DNA of 64,000 bases. It comes from an uncultured Ectothiorhodospiraceae bacterium. GTDB taxonomy: Bacteria > Pseudomonadota > Gammaproteobacteria > UBA6429 > Thiohalophilaceae. Numbering within the stretch: position 1 is the first letter of the stretch; every line of letters starts with the position of its first letter. Both the position numbers and the translations under genes were made by a program. Below the pieces are notes generated by a model. The model was given only the letters and a program-made list of their open reading frames with translations. It had not been told where the DNA came from and did no database searches. The stretch covers positions 110,479 to 174,478 of the forward strand of contig CAMYMU010000029.1 in the NCBI GenBank assembly GCA_947259575.1, given 5' to 3'. Shown piece by piece: positions 36,585-46,137 of the stretch.

Positions 36585-37637
36585 TTATTGACATGAATAA
36601 TAGATAAGATGCTCATTATCAACCGTCACCGCCTTCCCTAAGCTAATAAACCCTGAGCCTGATAAAGGTGTCTCCTCTTGCTGCACATACACTTCTTTAC
36701 CGCCTTGCGCTTTAACAAAGGTGCCATTGGTGCTCTGATCGATTAAGACAAACTTTCCTTTGCGATAGACCAGTTGTGCATGGTGGCGCGAAGCCAGGTC
36801 TGAAATGACCATCAAGTCGCAGTCCTTTGAACGGCCTAAAATGATGCCTGGCGTTTTTGAACCCAGATCTCTTATTTTATTGTGATAGGTAAGATAAAGA
36901 CGGTTTTCACGGTTAAATAGTGAACGCAGCCGAGAGATATCCATTTCCTCGGTTTTTGGGTGTTCATCATCGGTCTTGGGTAGCCGCTGAATAATACTAA
37001 TGCCGTGGCTATCTTCAACCAAGACATCCATGAGTTTGGTATCGTTTCGTAAAATAAAATTACCAATATCGTTTAACAATGCATCATCAATGGTTTCGAC
37101 ATTGAGTGCATAATGCTCGGTAACCAGGCGTGAAAAATTAGAAATACTGACCTGAATGGTTGCTGCTTCAAAATCTGATTCAAATTCAACACTGACCGGG
37201 ATGTGTCCGTGGATACTAACTTTTAAGGGAGATCTGGAAGTATAGTTAACTAATAAGCCTTGTGCGGTCAGTAGCTCCAACTCTTCTTTTGTTTCAGGTG
37301 TGTCTTTTACCTCGAGCTCAAGCTTTGAGTCGTTGCTGAGTGTGAAATGGCAACAAACTCGTTCTCTATTTTCACTTTTCTCGGTGATCAGGAAATAATC
37401 CCGCTGTTTTAAATCTTCCAGAGAGCCCAGGTCATCAACCCGAATTTTGGTATGGATATCAGGTTTGACGAAATTGACCTGTTCAATCAGATCATGAAGG
37501 TAGTTATGAATGGTTTGTAGATCGGAAACGACTTTCAAGCTTCGTAGTAGATGCATGCCACTTTGATCATGGCCAGTCTGCTCAAGGTCTCGACGGCGGT
37601 GTTCAGCCAGTCTTTTATACTCTTCCAGGATATCCAC
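36585..37637 (-). CDS. FHA domain protein
   Basis: A 350-residue protein. The C-terminal ~100 residues form a forkhead-associated phosphothreonine-binding domain: GIILGRSKDCDLMV, then SDLASRHHAQLVYRKGKF, then DQSTNGTFV, with the conserved Gly-Arg, Ser-His and Asn-Gly. The first ~240 residues contain a helical start (LAEHRRRDLEQTGHDQ) and a mixed alpha/beta part that I do not recognise. It is an additional potential reader of the Ser/Thr kinase encoded at about 41.7-44.2 kb, although the genes are not linked. Confidence 0.87.
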   Translation of the reverse strand: MDILEEYKRLAEHRRRDLEQTGHDQSGMHLLRSLKVVSDLQTIHNYLHDLIEQVNFVKPDIHTKIRVDDLGSLEDLKQRDYFLITEKSENRERVCCHFTLSNDSKLELEVKDTPETKEELELLTAQGLLVNYTSRSPLKVSIHGHIPVSVEFESDFEAATIQVSISNFSRLVTEHYALNVETIDDALLNDIGNFILRNDTKLMDVLVEDSHGISIIQRLPKTDDEHPKTEEMDISRLRSLFNRENRLYLTYHNKIRDLGSKTPGIILGRSKDCDLMVISDLASRHHAQLVYRKGKFVLIDQSTNGTFVKAQGGKEVYVQQEETPLSGSGFISLGKAVTVDNEHLIYYSCQ

Positions 37638-37727
37638 TGTTGAACCTTATGTTTTTATAGTATTTGTATAGCATATCCTACTTTCGACAAGTGCTCCAAT
37701 GATGAAAGTAGCAGAAAGGCTAAATAT

Positions 37728-38564
37728 TCAATAACGTTTAAGAATATTATCGAGCCATCGTGAGGGTAATATTTTCTTCAAGAAAGCAAACAGGTAGGTG
37801 GGTACCGTCACATAATACCTTACCTTAGGCCGTTTGCTTTCCAATGCATGGATTACACGTTTTAAAACGGCTTCAGGTGGTTCGGTGAAGGGTGCAGCAG
37901 GGCCCTCGGTCGTCAGCCGGTCAATCATCTTTTGATATCTATCACGGTGCACGCTGTTTTCTCTGTCGATATTGGCGTTAAAAGCCAGTAAGGCATTTTT
38001 TCTAAAATCACTTTCAATAGGGCCGGGTTCTATCAAGCTGATGAAAATATTATCACTGCTGAATTCAACTTCCTGACGCAAGGTATCAGTCAGGCCTTCC
38101 AGTGCGAATTTGCTCGCGTTATAGGCACCACGGAAAGGCATTGTCACCAGGCCTAATACTGAACTGTTCTGAATAATGCGTCCGTAACCTTGTTTGCGCA
38201 TCACAGGCAGCACCATATTTGTGAGTTCCAGCCAACCAAACAGGTTACTTTCAAATTGCGCTCTAAGTGTATCGCGACTCAGATCTTCAACTGCGCCAGG
38301 TTGGCCGTAGGCACCATTATTAAATAAGGCAAACAAAGTTCCACCGGTTTCCTGTAAAACCTGTTTAACCGCATTCTGGATTGAAATTGTGTCATCGAGA
38401 TCCAGTTGCAAACAATTCAGGCCCATTTCTTTTAATCTAGTTACATCTTCTTTTTGCCGAGTTGTGGCAAAGACTTTGTAACCTCTATGCTGCAGACCTT
38501 TGGCAACGGCTAAACCAATACCACTCGAACAGCCTGTTATGAGAATACTTTTGTCTGAATTCAT
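37728..38564 (-). CDS. Short-chain dehydrogenase/reductase
   Basis: A 278-residue classical SDR with a Rossmann fold. The cofactor motif is ILITGCSSGIGLAVAKGL (T-G-x-x-x-G-I-G), followed by NNGAYGQPGAVEDL (the N-N-A-G-like motif with A replaced by G). The catalytic residues are the Ser in IIQNSSVLGLVTMP and YNASK (Tyr-x-x-x-Lys). The residues after the first strand (ATTRQKEDV) with Arg suggest NADP(H) preference. The C-terminal extension with FAFLKKILPSRWLD may be membrane-associated. Substrate unknown. Confidence 0.9.
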   Translation of the reverse strand: MNSDKSILITGCSSGIGLAVAKGLQHRGYKVFATTRQKEDVTRLKEMGLNCLQLDLDDTISIQNAVKQVLQETGGTLFALFNNGAYGQPGAVEDLSRDTLRAQFESNLFGWLELTNMVLPVMRKQGYGRIIQNSSVLGLVTMPFRGAYNASKFALEGLTDTLRQEVEFSSDNIFISLIEPGPIESDFRKNALLAFNANIDRENSVHRDRYQKMIDRLTTEGPAAPFTEPPEAVLKRVIHALESKRPKVRYYVTVPTYLFAFLKKILPSRWLDNILKRY

Positions 38565-38598
38565 TAGAAAAGTTGTTTTGTTTTTTATTAAATCCGCA

Positions 38599-39270
38599 TT
38601 AGATAATCACTATAAGCAAACTGGACAGGATGCCAGTGAGCACAATACCATCAAAGATGCCCGCACCGCCGATAGAAATAAAACTTGCGCCTATTTGCTT
38701 CAGGTCTTTTAGTCTTAAAATATCTGTGCCAAGGATAACACCAATTGTCCCGGCTATGTATGCACTGGCCATCAGCTGCTCTGTTACTAAAAGTTTGCAG
38801 CTGAGTGCTGTGACTACCGGTATGATCAAAACAGGTATAGCAAGACCGAAGCCATGAATGGGGCGGCTGAATAAATAACTATTAAATGTCGTGATCAATA
38901 TTACAGGCAACAACTCATATATATTAATCTTTAGGTACAACCATATACCTATGGCATAGCAAACGGGCAGGATGGCACCGCCTAGATTGAAGGCAACCAA
39001 TACCGCACCTTTGTAGCAAGGTTTGTTTGGGATAAGAATGCCTGCCGGCTCTCGAGGGGGAAGTGGATTCACAACCCGCATATAAAAAAGCGCAAAGTTG
39101 ATGATTCCTGCGGCGGCGATCAGCAGGGTTGCACCGATTAATAGATATTCCGGTACAGCCATCTTCAACGCCCAGCGTGCAGTTACGCCTAGCCATGCAA
39201 GTAGTGCCAGGGTGGCAAAGACCCCGATTAGTTGCACTATATACATCGGGGGTATCGTTTTTCTGTCCAT
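38599..39270 (-). CDS. DUF1614-type membrane protein
   Basis: A 223-residue polytopic protein with about seven hydrophobic segments. It contains the recognisable C-terminal signature SIGGAGIFDGIVLTGILSSLL and an internal GTIGVILGTDILRL, both typical of the uncharacterised DUF1614 membrane family (from memory). No catalytic motif is visible. It is transcribed on the minus strand with the SDR gene 34 bp downstream, so the two may be co-transcribed. It is divergent from fmdB-aspS. Function unknown. Confidence 0.82.
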   Translation of the reverse strand: MDRKTIPPMYIVQLIGVFATLALLAWLGVTARWALKMAVPEYLLIGATLLIAAAGIINFALFYMRVVNPLPPREPAGILIPNKPCYKGAVLVAFNLGGAILPVCYAIGIWLYLKINIYELLPVILITTFNSYLFSRPIHGFGLAIPVLIIPVVTALSCKLLVTEQLMASAYIAGTIGVILGTDILRLKDLKQIGASFISIGGAGIFDGIVLTGILSSLLIVII

Positions 39271-39385
39271 ATTCCTTAATAATACGCCGATATTTTTCGG
39301 ATAGCAGTCTGAGGTGTAATCTGGCTTGAAATCCAGATAATGTGCTCACATGTTATCCAGGTTGATTGATGTACGAGGTAATGCT

Positions 39386-39646
39386 GTGCCTATTTACGAA
39401 TATGCGTGTTCTGCTTGCGGCCACACGCTTGAGAAGTTGCAAAAAATGAGTGATGCCCCTCTGACGGAATGTCCTGAGTGCGGAAAGCAGACCTTGGCAA
39501 AACAGGTTTCAGCGGCTGGATTTCGCCTCAAAGGCGGTGGCTGGTATGAGACCGACTTCAAATCTAACAAGAAGAAAAATATTGCGGGGGATGACAAAAA
39601 GTCAGCCTCGGGCAAGTCTTCCAGTAGTAAACCCACCAGTAAATAA
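39386..39646 (+). CDS. FmdB-type zinc ribbon regulatory protein
   Basis: An 86-residue protein whose first half is a zinc ribbon: CSACG (residues 9-13) and CPECG around residues 28-32. It continues with AAGFRLKGGGWYETDFK, the usual FmdB family ending, and a Lys/Ser-rich tail. The GTG at 39386 is chosen because GAGG at 39375-39378 lies 7 nt upstream and the family starts with MPIYEY. An ATG at 39350 would add 12 residues without support. The gene stands upstream of aspS in many proteobacteria. The biochemical role is undefined. Confidence 0.9.
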   Translation: MPIYEYACSACGHTLEKLQKMSDAPLTECPECGKQTLAKQVSAAGFRLKGGGWYETDFKSNKKKNIAGDDKKSASGKSSSSKPTSK

Positions 39647-39744
39647 ACCCTCAGCACGCTTGATTGGCCTGCTTTTGGCCTTGCATGGACCGATGACAGA
39701 ACGTACCATTCCCGCTTTTGTCGGACGGACATTTAAGAGTCATT

Positions 39745-41529
39745 ATGCGTACACATTATTGCGGCCAGGTCACCGCTGAACATATCGATCAAGAAGTTAC
39801 AGTTTGTGGTTGGGTGCATCGTCGCCGGGACCATGGTGGCGTTATATTCATTGATTTACGCGACCGCGAAGGACTTCTACAGGTGGTCTATGACCCTGAT
39901 TCGCCTGATATCTTCGCTATTGCTGAATCCGTCCGCAATGAATTTGTCCTGCAGGTAACTGGCAAAGTCCGTCACCGCCCAGAAGGCACGGTAAATCCGA
40001 ACCTGACTACCGGTGAAATCGAAGTGCTCGGCACCGATCTGAAGATTCTGAATAAGTCTCAAACCCCGCCTTATGTCATTGATGATGACTCAGTCTCGGA
40101 AGAAAACCGCCTTAAGTATCGATACTACGATCTGCGTCGCCCAGAAATGCTCGAGCGCCTTAAGTTACGCTCAGAGGTTACCCGTGTTCTTCGTAACTAT
40201 CTGGAAGATAAAGGTTTTATGGACATCGAGACCCCGATGCTGACCAAGGCCACACCAGAAGGTGCGCGTGATTATCTAGTGCCAAGTCGTACCCATGACG
40301 GTAGCTTTTTTGCCTTGCCCCAGTCCCCCCAGTTGTTTAAGCAATTATTAATGGTGGCGGGCCTGGATCGCTATTATCAGATAGTTCGTTGCTTCCGCGA
40401 CGAAGACCTGCGTGCCGATCGCCAGCCTGAATTCACTCAGTTGGATATCGAGACATCGTTCATTGATGAAGCTGAGATCATGGACCTGATGGAACGCATG
40501 ATGCGAAAGCTGTTCAAGGACACGATTGGTGTTGAACTAGCTGATCCCTTTCCGCAGATTAGCTATGCCGATGCCATGCACAAGTATGGTTCAGACAAGC
40601 CGGATTTACGTATCCCGTTGGAATTGATCGATATTGCTGATGTTCTGCAAGAGGTTGAATTTAAAGTATTTAGTGGTCCTGCCAAGGATCCAAACGGCCG
40701 TGTTGCGGCGTTATTGTTACCAGGTGGTAATGCACTCACGCGTAAAGAGATTGATGGCTATACCGAATTTGTAGGTATCTACGGTGCCAAAGGGCTGGCC
40801 TATGTGAAGGTGAATGAAGTGGCAAAGGGCCGGGAAGGTCTGCAATCACCCATTCTTAAATTCCTGCCTGACGAGGCCATCGAGACCATCATTAGCCGCA
40901 CCGGTGCTAAAGATGGTGATCTGATCTTCTTTGGCGCCGACAAGAGCAAGGTCGTCAACGAGGCACTGGGTGCCTTGCGCGTGAAACTCGGCCAGGACAA
41001 GGGCCTGATTAAGGGTGAGTGGGCACCTTGCTGGGTTATTGATTTCCCCATGTTTGAATGGGACGAAGGAGACAAACGTTGGGTCTCGTTACACCATCCA
41101 TTTACTTCTCCGAACGAAGAACACATTGGCATGCTTAAGGATGACCCCGGAGCCTGCCTATCCCGAGCCTATGACATGGTCCTGAATGGCACCGAAGTGG
41201 GTGGTGGTTCAATGCGTATTTATCGCTCCGAAGTACAAAAGACGGTATTCGAGCAGTTGGGCATCGATGAACAGGAAGCGAATGAAAAATTCGGCTTTTT
41301 ACTGGATGCGCTCAGTTATGGCTGTCCACCCCACGGTGGTATCGCCTTTGGTCTGGATCGACTCGTCATGTTGATGGCAGGGGCCCACAGTATTCGCGAT
41401 GTTATGGCTTTCCCCAAGACTCAAACAGCGAGCTGTATGCTCACTCAGGCACCTTCCGAGGTTAGTGAGCGTCAACTTCGCGAATTGCATATCAAACTGC
41501 GCAAACCACCCAAAATGGTGGATTCTTAA
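39745..41529 (+). CDS. aspS: Aspartate-tRNA ligase (probably non-discriminating)
   Basis: A 594-residue class II synthetase that charges tRNA-Asp. The N-terminal anticodon-binding OB fold has [21 protein letters not shown]. Catalytic motifs include [21 protein letters not shown] (motif 2) and GLDRLVMLM (motif 3), with a GAD insertion domain between them. His30 and the Gly of the R-P-E-G stretch (residue 81) match the residues of Pseudomonas aeruginosa AspRS linked to dual Asp/Asn-tRNA recognition; E. coli has Leu and Lys there. MRTHYCGQ at 39745 is the family start; the frame opens 9 codons earlier. Confidence 0.96.
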   Translation: MRTHYCGQVTAEHIDQEVTVCGWVHRRRDHGGVIFIDLRDREGLLQVVYDPDSPDIFAIAESVRNEFVLQVTGKVRHRPEGTVNPNLTTGEIEVLGTDLKILNKSQTPPYVIDDDSVSEENRLKYRYYDLRRPEMLERLKLRSEVTRVLRNYLEDKGFMDIETPMLTKATPEGARDYLVPSRTHDGSFFALPQSPQLFKQLLMVAGLDRYYQIVRCFRDEDLRADRQPEFTQLDIETSFIDEAEIMDLMERMMRKLFKDTIGVELADPFPQISYADAMHKYGSDKPDLRIPLELIDIADVLQEVEFKVFSGPAKDPNGRVAALLLPGGNALTRKEIDGYTEFVGIYGAKGLAYVKVNEVAKGREGLQSPILKFLPDEAIETIISRTGAKDGDLIFFGADKSKVVNEALGALRVKLGQDKGLIKGEWAPCWVIDFPMFEWDEGDKRWVSLHHPFTSPNEEHIGMLKDDPGACLSRAYDMVLNGTEVGGGSMRIYRSEVQKTVFEQLGIDEQEANEKFGFLLDALSYGCPPHGGIAFGLDRLVMLMAGAHSIRDVMAFPKTQTASCMLTQAPSEVSERQLRELHIKLRKPPKMVDS

Positions 41530-41656
41530 GCAGCCATTTCAGATTCGTCGCAGTAACCCCTTATATACTCGCGCTGGATGCCGATATAGACTAAGGTCTT
41601 GATATTATTATCCTATCAAGGACGACGTTGAGCTATTCTTGACTATTAGTGTGGTT

Positions 41657-41673
41657 GTATACGGGCCGTATAC
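41657..41673. promoter_or_regulatory. Perfect 17-bp palindrome upstream of the kinase operon
   Basis: GTATACGGGCCGTATAC is a perfect inverted repeat (8-bp arms, 1-bp centre) 46 bp before the kinase start codon. TTGACT at 41639-41644 just upstream could be a -35 element. The palindrome would then sit in the spacer or -10 region, as an operator might. No matching regulator is identified. Confidence 0.4.
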
Positions 41674-41718
41674 GTTTGTATCTGATAAGAATAAAAATAT
41701 GCAATTGCGGATGAAACA

Positions 41719-44247
41719 GTGAAGATACCGAGTTACTGGAAGACAGACTGGTTTATTGGGCTAATCGTTACACTCTTGTTTCTGGTTTTAGGCGTCAGTG
41801 ACAATTTGCGTTCACTTGATCTTCAGGCCTACGACTGGGGTGTGCGTTTTGCGTCTTCGCGTCCAGCAAATTCCAATGTTGTTATAGTTGCGATTGATGA
41901 CAGGGCGGTTCAGCAGTTAGGTAGCTGGCCCTGGCCACGCGATGTCCTGGCTAAAGTCACCGATAAAATATCTGCTGCTGAACCAGCCGTGATCGGTTAT
42001 GCCGTTCCCTTCGATACCCGCCAAAGTAGTTATGGCCTGAAGTACATTGATAAACTGAAAAGCGCACTCAAACGTAGCAAAGCCAATACCCGTTATGTAC
42101 AAGGTTTGCTTCGTAATGCAGAAGATGGTTTGGATACGGACAAGCTGTTTGCAAAAAGTCTGCAACGTGCTGGTCCTGTGGTATTAGCTACGCCTTACGA
42201 TCTAGCCGCACGTGATGAACCAAATGAAGCACAAACCGTACCCGCCGAGTTACGTCGCTTTACGGTTAAAGTTACCAATGTCCCTGAAAGAAGAAGCTGG
42301 GTTTCCAAGCTGTTTATTCCTAACCCGGTTCCGGTCACCGATTATATTTATTCGCCTATTCCTGAACTCAGTCGCTATGTCACCGCGATTGGTTTGATGA
42401 ACACAGGACTCAACCAACAAGAACAGGCACGTCGTGAACCCCTTTTGATGCAATATGGTCAGGACTATGTTCCTTCGTTTTCATTGATGGTGGTTGCACG
42501 CTATTTGCGACTGACGGCTAACAATGTTCAGGTCAAGCTGGGTGATGCGATGACCATCGCCTATGCACCGATTGCAACAGATAAGAAATATCGTGTTTAT
42601 CCTTATTTCTATCAGGGCAAGAAAAATCAGTCTCCTTTCAAGACCTACTCAATTCTCGATATTATTGAAAACAAAGTGGCGCAGCGCTCACTCAGGGACA
42701 AAGCGGTACTGATTGGATTTACGCAGCGCCAGGCGAGAGTTAGGCTGGATTCTCCGTTAGGCGAGCAATTAACCCCGGTAGAATTCACTGCTCACACGGT
42801 TTCCAGCTTATTGAACGACGATCTTTATCGCGTGCCAGCGACCGGACCCTGGGTTCAGGTCCTGGTGTTATTGTTGATCGGCGGATATTTAATGTTTGTC
42901 TTGCCGCGTTTTCGTTTTAGCACGGGTATAGCCTTTACTGTTGTGCTTGTTCTAGGCCTGTTAAATACACACTTTATTCTGATGATTGGTCGCTCAACCT
43001 GGGTGCCGCTAATGGTGCCATTGGTCGCACTTATCATTGGTCACCTGCTATTAAGTGTTAAACATTTTATTTCCTCCAGTATTGGTCGCATTCAGGGTGA
43101 GCTGTCAAATGCTAACCTGTTACTTGGCCAGTCTTTTCATACACAGAACCAGCTGGATCAGGCTTTTGAGCGTTATCGCAAGTGTTCGGTGAACGATACC
43201 GTACTGGAGTATCTGTATAACCTCGGACTGGATTACGAACGTAAGCGACAGTTTAATAAAGCAGTATCGGTGTTTGAGTATATTCAGCACATGGATCCGG
43301 ATTATCGAGATATCGCTGATCGTGTGACACGCTCGAAAGAGGCATCAAATAGTTATGTGATGAGTAATGCCAATGCCGCGGCAATGGGTTCAACGTTGAT
43401 ACTGGAGAATTCCGGTGTGCAAAAGCCGATGTTGGGTCGCTATAGCATTGAGCGTGAGCTCGGTCGTGGTGCAATGGGTATGGTTTATCTGGGTAAAGAT
43501 CCTAAAATTGGTCGCACCGTTGCAATTAAAACCATGGTGTTGGCGCAGGAGTTTGAAGGCGAGAAACTGAATGAAGTCAAAGAGCGTTTTTTCCGTGAGG
43601 CCGAGACTGCTGGTCGCTTAAATCATCCTAATATTGTCACTATCTATGATGTGGGTGAGGATGAAGATTTATCGTATATTGCGATGGACTATTTGAAGGG
43701 TGAGAACTTACTCGCTTATTGCAAATCTGATAGTTTGTTACCGGCCAAAGAAGTTTTTGAATGTATTCTAAAAGTATCTAATGCATTAGAGTATGCACAC
43801 GAAAATGGAGTTGTTCATCGCGATGTTAAACCCGCAAATATTCTCTATGATCGTGAGACCGGTGTCTTAAAAGTGACGGACTTCGGAGTAGCCTGCCTGA
43901 CCGATTCAAGTAAGACGAAGACGGGTACCATCCTGGGCAGCCCATCTTATATGTCGCCAGAGCAACTGGCTGGACTGAAAGTGGATGGTCGTTCTGATCT
44001 ATTTTCACTGGGTGCAACACTGTACCAGATGCTTACAGGTGAGCTACCCTTTATAGGTGAGTCGTTGGCTAGTTTGATGTACAAAATTGCCAATGAAAAA
44101 CACCCCGATGTGCGACTGTTCAGACCTGATTTACCTGCCTGTGTTAGTCGTATTATTAACAAGGCCTTGGCGAAAGATGCTGCGAAAAGATTTGATTCAG
44201 GAGAGCGTTTCTCTGCAGCAATAGAACGGTGCCTGGAAAGACTATAA
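41719..44247 (+). CDS. CHASE2-domain Ser/Thr protein kinase with TPR
   Basis: An 842-residue membrane kinase. A short N-terminal helix precedes a periplasmic CHASE2 sensor (about residues 30-355; LDLQAYDWGVRFASSRPANS and VVIVAIDDRAVQQLGSWPWPR). Three membrane helices follow (about 375-455), then TPR-like repeats (about 460-530) and a Hanks-type kinase domain. Kinase motifs are GRGAMGMVYLGKD, catalytic HRDVKPANILYD (near 700), DFG and SPEQL, all intact. The start is GTG at 41719, since the preceding ATG at 41711 runs into a stop after two codons. It heads an operon with a PP2C phosphatase and two FHA proteins. Confidence 0.93.
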   Translation: MKIPSYWKTDWFIGLIVTLLFLVLGVSDNLRSLDLQAYDWGVRFASSRPANSNVVIVAIDDRAVQQLGSWPWPRDVLAKVTDKISAAEPAVIGYAVPFDTRQSSYGLKYIDKLKSALKRSKANTRYVQGLLRNAEDGLDTDKLFAKSLQRAGPVVLATPYDLAARDEPNEAQTVPAELRRFTVKVTNVPERRSWVSKLFIPNPVPVTDYIYSPIPELSRYVTAIGLMNTGLNQQEQARREPLLMQYGQDYVPSFSLMVVARYLRLTANNVQVKLGDAMTIAYAPIATDKKYRVYPYFYQGKKNQSPFKTYSILDIIENKVAQRSLRDKAVLIGFTQRQARVRLDSPLGEQLTPVEFTAHTVSSLLNDDLYRVPATGPWVQVLVLLLIGGYLMFVLPRFRFSTGIAFTVVLVLGLLNTHFILMIGRSTWVPLMVPLVALIIGHLLLSVKHFISSSIGRIQGELSNANLLLGQSFHTQNQLDQAFERYRKCSVNDTVLEYLYNLGLDYERKRQFNKAVSVFEYIQHMDPDYRDIADRVTRSKEASNSYVMSNANAAAMGSTLILENSGVQKPMLGRYSIERELGRGAMGMVYLGKDPKIGRTVAIKTMVLAQEFEGEKLNEVKERFFREAETAGRLNHPNIVTIYDVGEDEDLSYIAMDYLKGENLLAYCKSDSLLPAKEVFECILKVSNALEYAHENGVVHRDVKPANILYDRETGVLKVTDFGVACLTDSSKTKTGTILGSPSYMSPEQLAGLKVDGRSDLFSLGATLYQMLTGELPFIGESLASLMYKIANEKHPDVRLFRPDLPACVSRIINKALAKDAAKRFDSGERFSAAIERCLERL

Positions 44248-44285
44248 GAATTTGAATATATTAAGAAATGAAAGGTAACTAACGA

Positions 44286-45116
44286 GTGTTAACAAACGGG
44301 CTAAAACTAGCAATTCACGGAATCTCAGACGTGGGTCTGAGCCGTGAGCACAACGAAGACTGTATTCGCTGGGACATAGATATGGGATTGGTGATGTTGG
44401 CCGATGGTATGGGTGGTCACAATGCAGGTGAAGTCGCAAGCGATATGGCAGTGACGGCGATACATGATGCCTTGCTGGATGTGTTAACACCTGAAATACT
44501 TGAGACAAAAGTCATTAAATGTGAAGACGCGGTTCGTGAATCAGTCGTCTATGCTAATGAAGAAATATTTGAACAGTCGCAGGAACAAGTTGAATGCGCG
44601 GGGATGGGGACAACACTAGTTTTAACTCTGTTCCATGAAAACCATGTAACCTGGGCAAATGTAGGTGACTCACGCATTTACCGCGTTAGGAATGCCGAAC
44701 TTTCCCAAATTACCCAGGACCATTCCCTGGTTCAGGAAATGGTCGATAATGGTTACTTAAGTGAAGAAGAAGCACTGATCTCCACTAGCCGTAATCTTAT
44801 AACACGCGCACTTGGTATCGCACCAGAAGTTGAAGTTGATGTTACCACCGAAGAGATAGATGAGGATGATGTCTTTCTATTATGCTCAGATGGCTTATCC
44901 GATCTGGTCAACGATGATGATATATTAAGTATAATTCTGGAACATCGGTCTAATATTAGTGAAGCGACCCAGAAACTTGTTGATCTAGCCAATGAACGTG
45001 GTGGCACAGATAATGTATCGGTGATTTTAATTACATTACATGAAGCATTTTCCGATGAAAAAGGGTTGCCGCCAGGTGCCAGTCAGGAAATTGAAAATAA
45101 TGATGCTGACCAGTAA
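44286..45116 (+). CDS. PP2C-type Ser/Thr phosphatase
   Basis: A 276-residue PPM family phosphatase, cognate to the kinase encoded just upstream. Metal-binding motifs are all present: GLSREHNEDCIRW, LADGMGGHNAGEVAS, WANVGDSRIYR, LCSDGLSDL and GGTDNVSVILI. It would remove phosphate from Ser/Thr targets of the kinase, and possibly from the kinase itself. No membrane segment is visible. The start is GTG at 44286, with AAAGGTAACT upstream. It belongs to the kinase-phosphatase-FHA-FHA operon. Confidence 0.93.
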   Translation: MLTNGLKLAIHGISDVGLSREHNEDCIRWDIDMGLVMLADGMGGHNAGEVASDMAVTAIHDALLDVLTPEILETKVIKCEDAVRESVVYANEEIFEQSQEQVECAGMGTTLVLTLFHENHVTWANVGDSRIYRVRNAELSQITQDHSLVQEMVDNGYLSEEEALISTSRNLITRALGIAPEVEVDVTTEEIDEDDVFLLCSDGLSDLVNDDDILSIILEHRSNISEATQKLVDLANERGGTDNVSVILITLHEAFSDEKGLPPGASQEIENNDADQ

Positions 45117-45150
45117 TCAGCATAGTAAAAATAACTAAGGTGGTATGTAG

Positions 45151-45777
45151 ATGGCACGTTTGATTTTAACACACGAAGGTGCGGTGATAAGGGAGTATCA
45201 GCTAAACAAGGACCGGACTACAGTCGGGCGTAAGCCCCATAATGATATCCATCTGGAAGATCCTACCGTGAGTGGCGAACATGCTGTTTTTCTTAAGCTA
45301 CAGCATTTTTATGTCGAGGATATGGGCAGTACCAATGGTGTCGTGTTAAATGGTAAACGTGTAACCAAGCGCCAGTTAAATACGGGTGATATTGTCAAGA
45401 TAGGACGACATGAGTTTAAGTTTGTTGACGATACCAGTGAGTTTGATAAGACAGTTTTGATAAATCCAGTAAGACAAACACAGACCAATGAAGCCGCACC
45501 TAAAAAAGGGCTGGTCAAAGTCTTGAACGGACCAAAATCCGGTGAGCAAATTTTATTAAATAAACCTTACACGACCCTGGGAACACCAGGCATCCAGGTT
45601 GCGGTCATTGCCAAACGGGGAAATAACTTCTTCCTGATGCCAATGAGTGGAGTAGGTGATGCACACAATCCACCGCAACTGAATGGGCAACAGATTGGTG
45701 CGCAAAGTAAGCCACTTAAATCAGGTGATGTGATCGAAGTTGCGGGCACAAAACTACAGTTTAACGAAACGGAATAA
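45151..45777 (+). CDS. FHA domain protein with second degenerate FHA-like half
   Basis: A 208-residue protein. The N-terminal half is a full FHA domain (TTVGRKPHNDIHLEDPTVSGEHAVF, then MGSTNGVVLNG, then GDIVKIGRHEFKF). The C-terminal half repeats the fold in altered form (LNGPKSGEQILLNKPYTTLG, QLNGQQIGAQSKPLKSGDVIEV) and lacks the Arg and Ser-x-x-His of a phosphothreonine pocket. The linker contains DKTVLI, a Thr in a setting that could be phosphorylated. It probably reads targets of the adjacent kinase. Confidence 0.9.
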   Translation: MARLILTHEGAVIREYQLNKDRTTVGRKPHNDIHLEDPTVSGEHAVFLKLQHFYVEDMGSTNGVVLNGKRVTKRQLNTGDIVKIGRHEFKFVDDTSEFDKTVLINPVRQTQTNEAAPKKGLVKVLNGPKSGEQILLNKPYTTLGTPGIQVAVIAKRGNNFFLMPMSGVGDAHNPPQLNGQQIGAQSKPLKSGDVIEVAGTKLQFNETE

Positions 45778-45786
45778 AAGAGACAT

Positions 45787-46137
45787 ATGGCAAAATTAAT
45801 TCTGACCCACGATGGTGTGAATCTGCGTGACTACCTGCTTAACAAAGAAAGAATCACCATCGGGCGCAATCCAGAGAGTGATATCCAACTGGATGATAGT
45901 GCAATCAGCTCAAAACATGCAGTAATTGATCGCGTTAAAAGCGAATACCTGGATGATCACTTTGACTTCTACTTAGAAGATCTGAAAAGCACCAACGGCA
46001 CCCGCGTTAACAAAGTCGGTATCGATCGCCACCTGCTCAAACAAGGTGACGTAGTCCAGGTTGGTAAACACAAATTGCTGTTCGATACAGGGCAGGGGGA
46101 TTTAGAAGAGACGGCGATTTACTTGCCTGATAATTAA
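45787..46137 (+). CDS. FHA domain protein (short)
   Basis: A 116-residue protein consisting of one FHA domain: ITIGRNPESDIQLDDSAISSKHAVI with the phosphopeptide-binding Arg and Ser-x-x-His, then LKSTNGTRVN and GDVVQVGKHKLLF. Its short tail ends EETAIYLPDN, which contains a possible phosphorylatable Thr in an acidic setting (inference). The start MAKLILTHDG is nearly identical to MARLILTHEG of the preceding FHA protein, so the two arose by duplication. Spacing is 9 bp to that gene. It is the last gene of the signalling operon, followed by a hairpin-rich block. Confidence 0.9.
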   Translation: MAKLILTHDGVNLRDYLLNKERITIGRNPESDIQLDDSAISSKHAVIDRVKSEYLDDHFDFYLEDLKSTNGTRVNKVGIDRHLLKQGDVVQVGKHKLLFDTGQGDLEETAIYLPDN

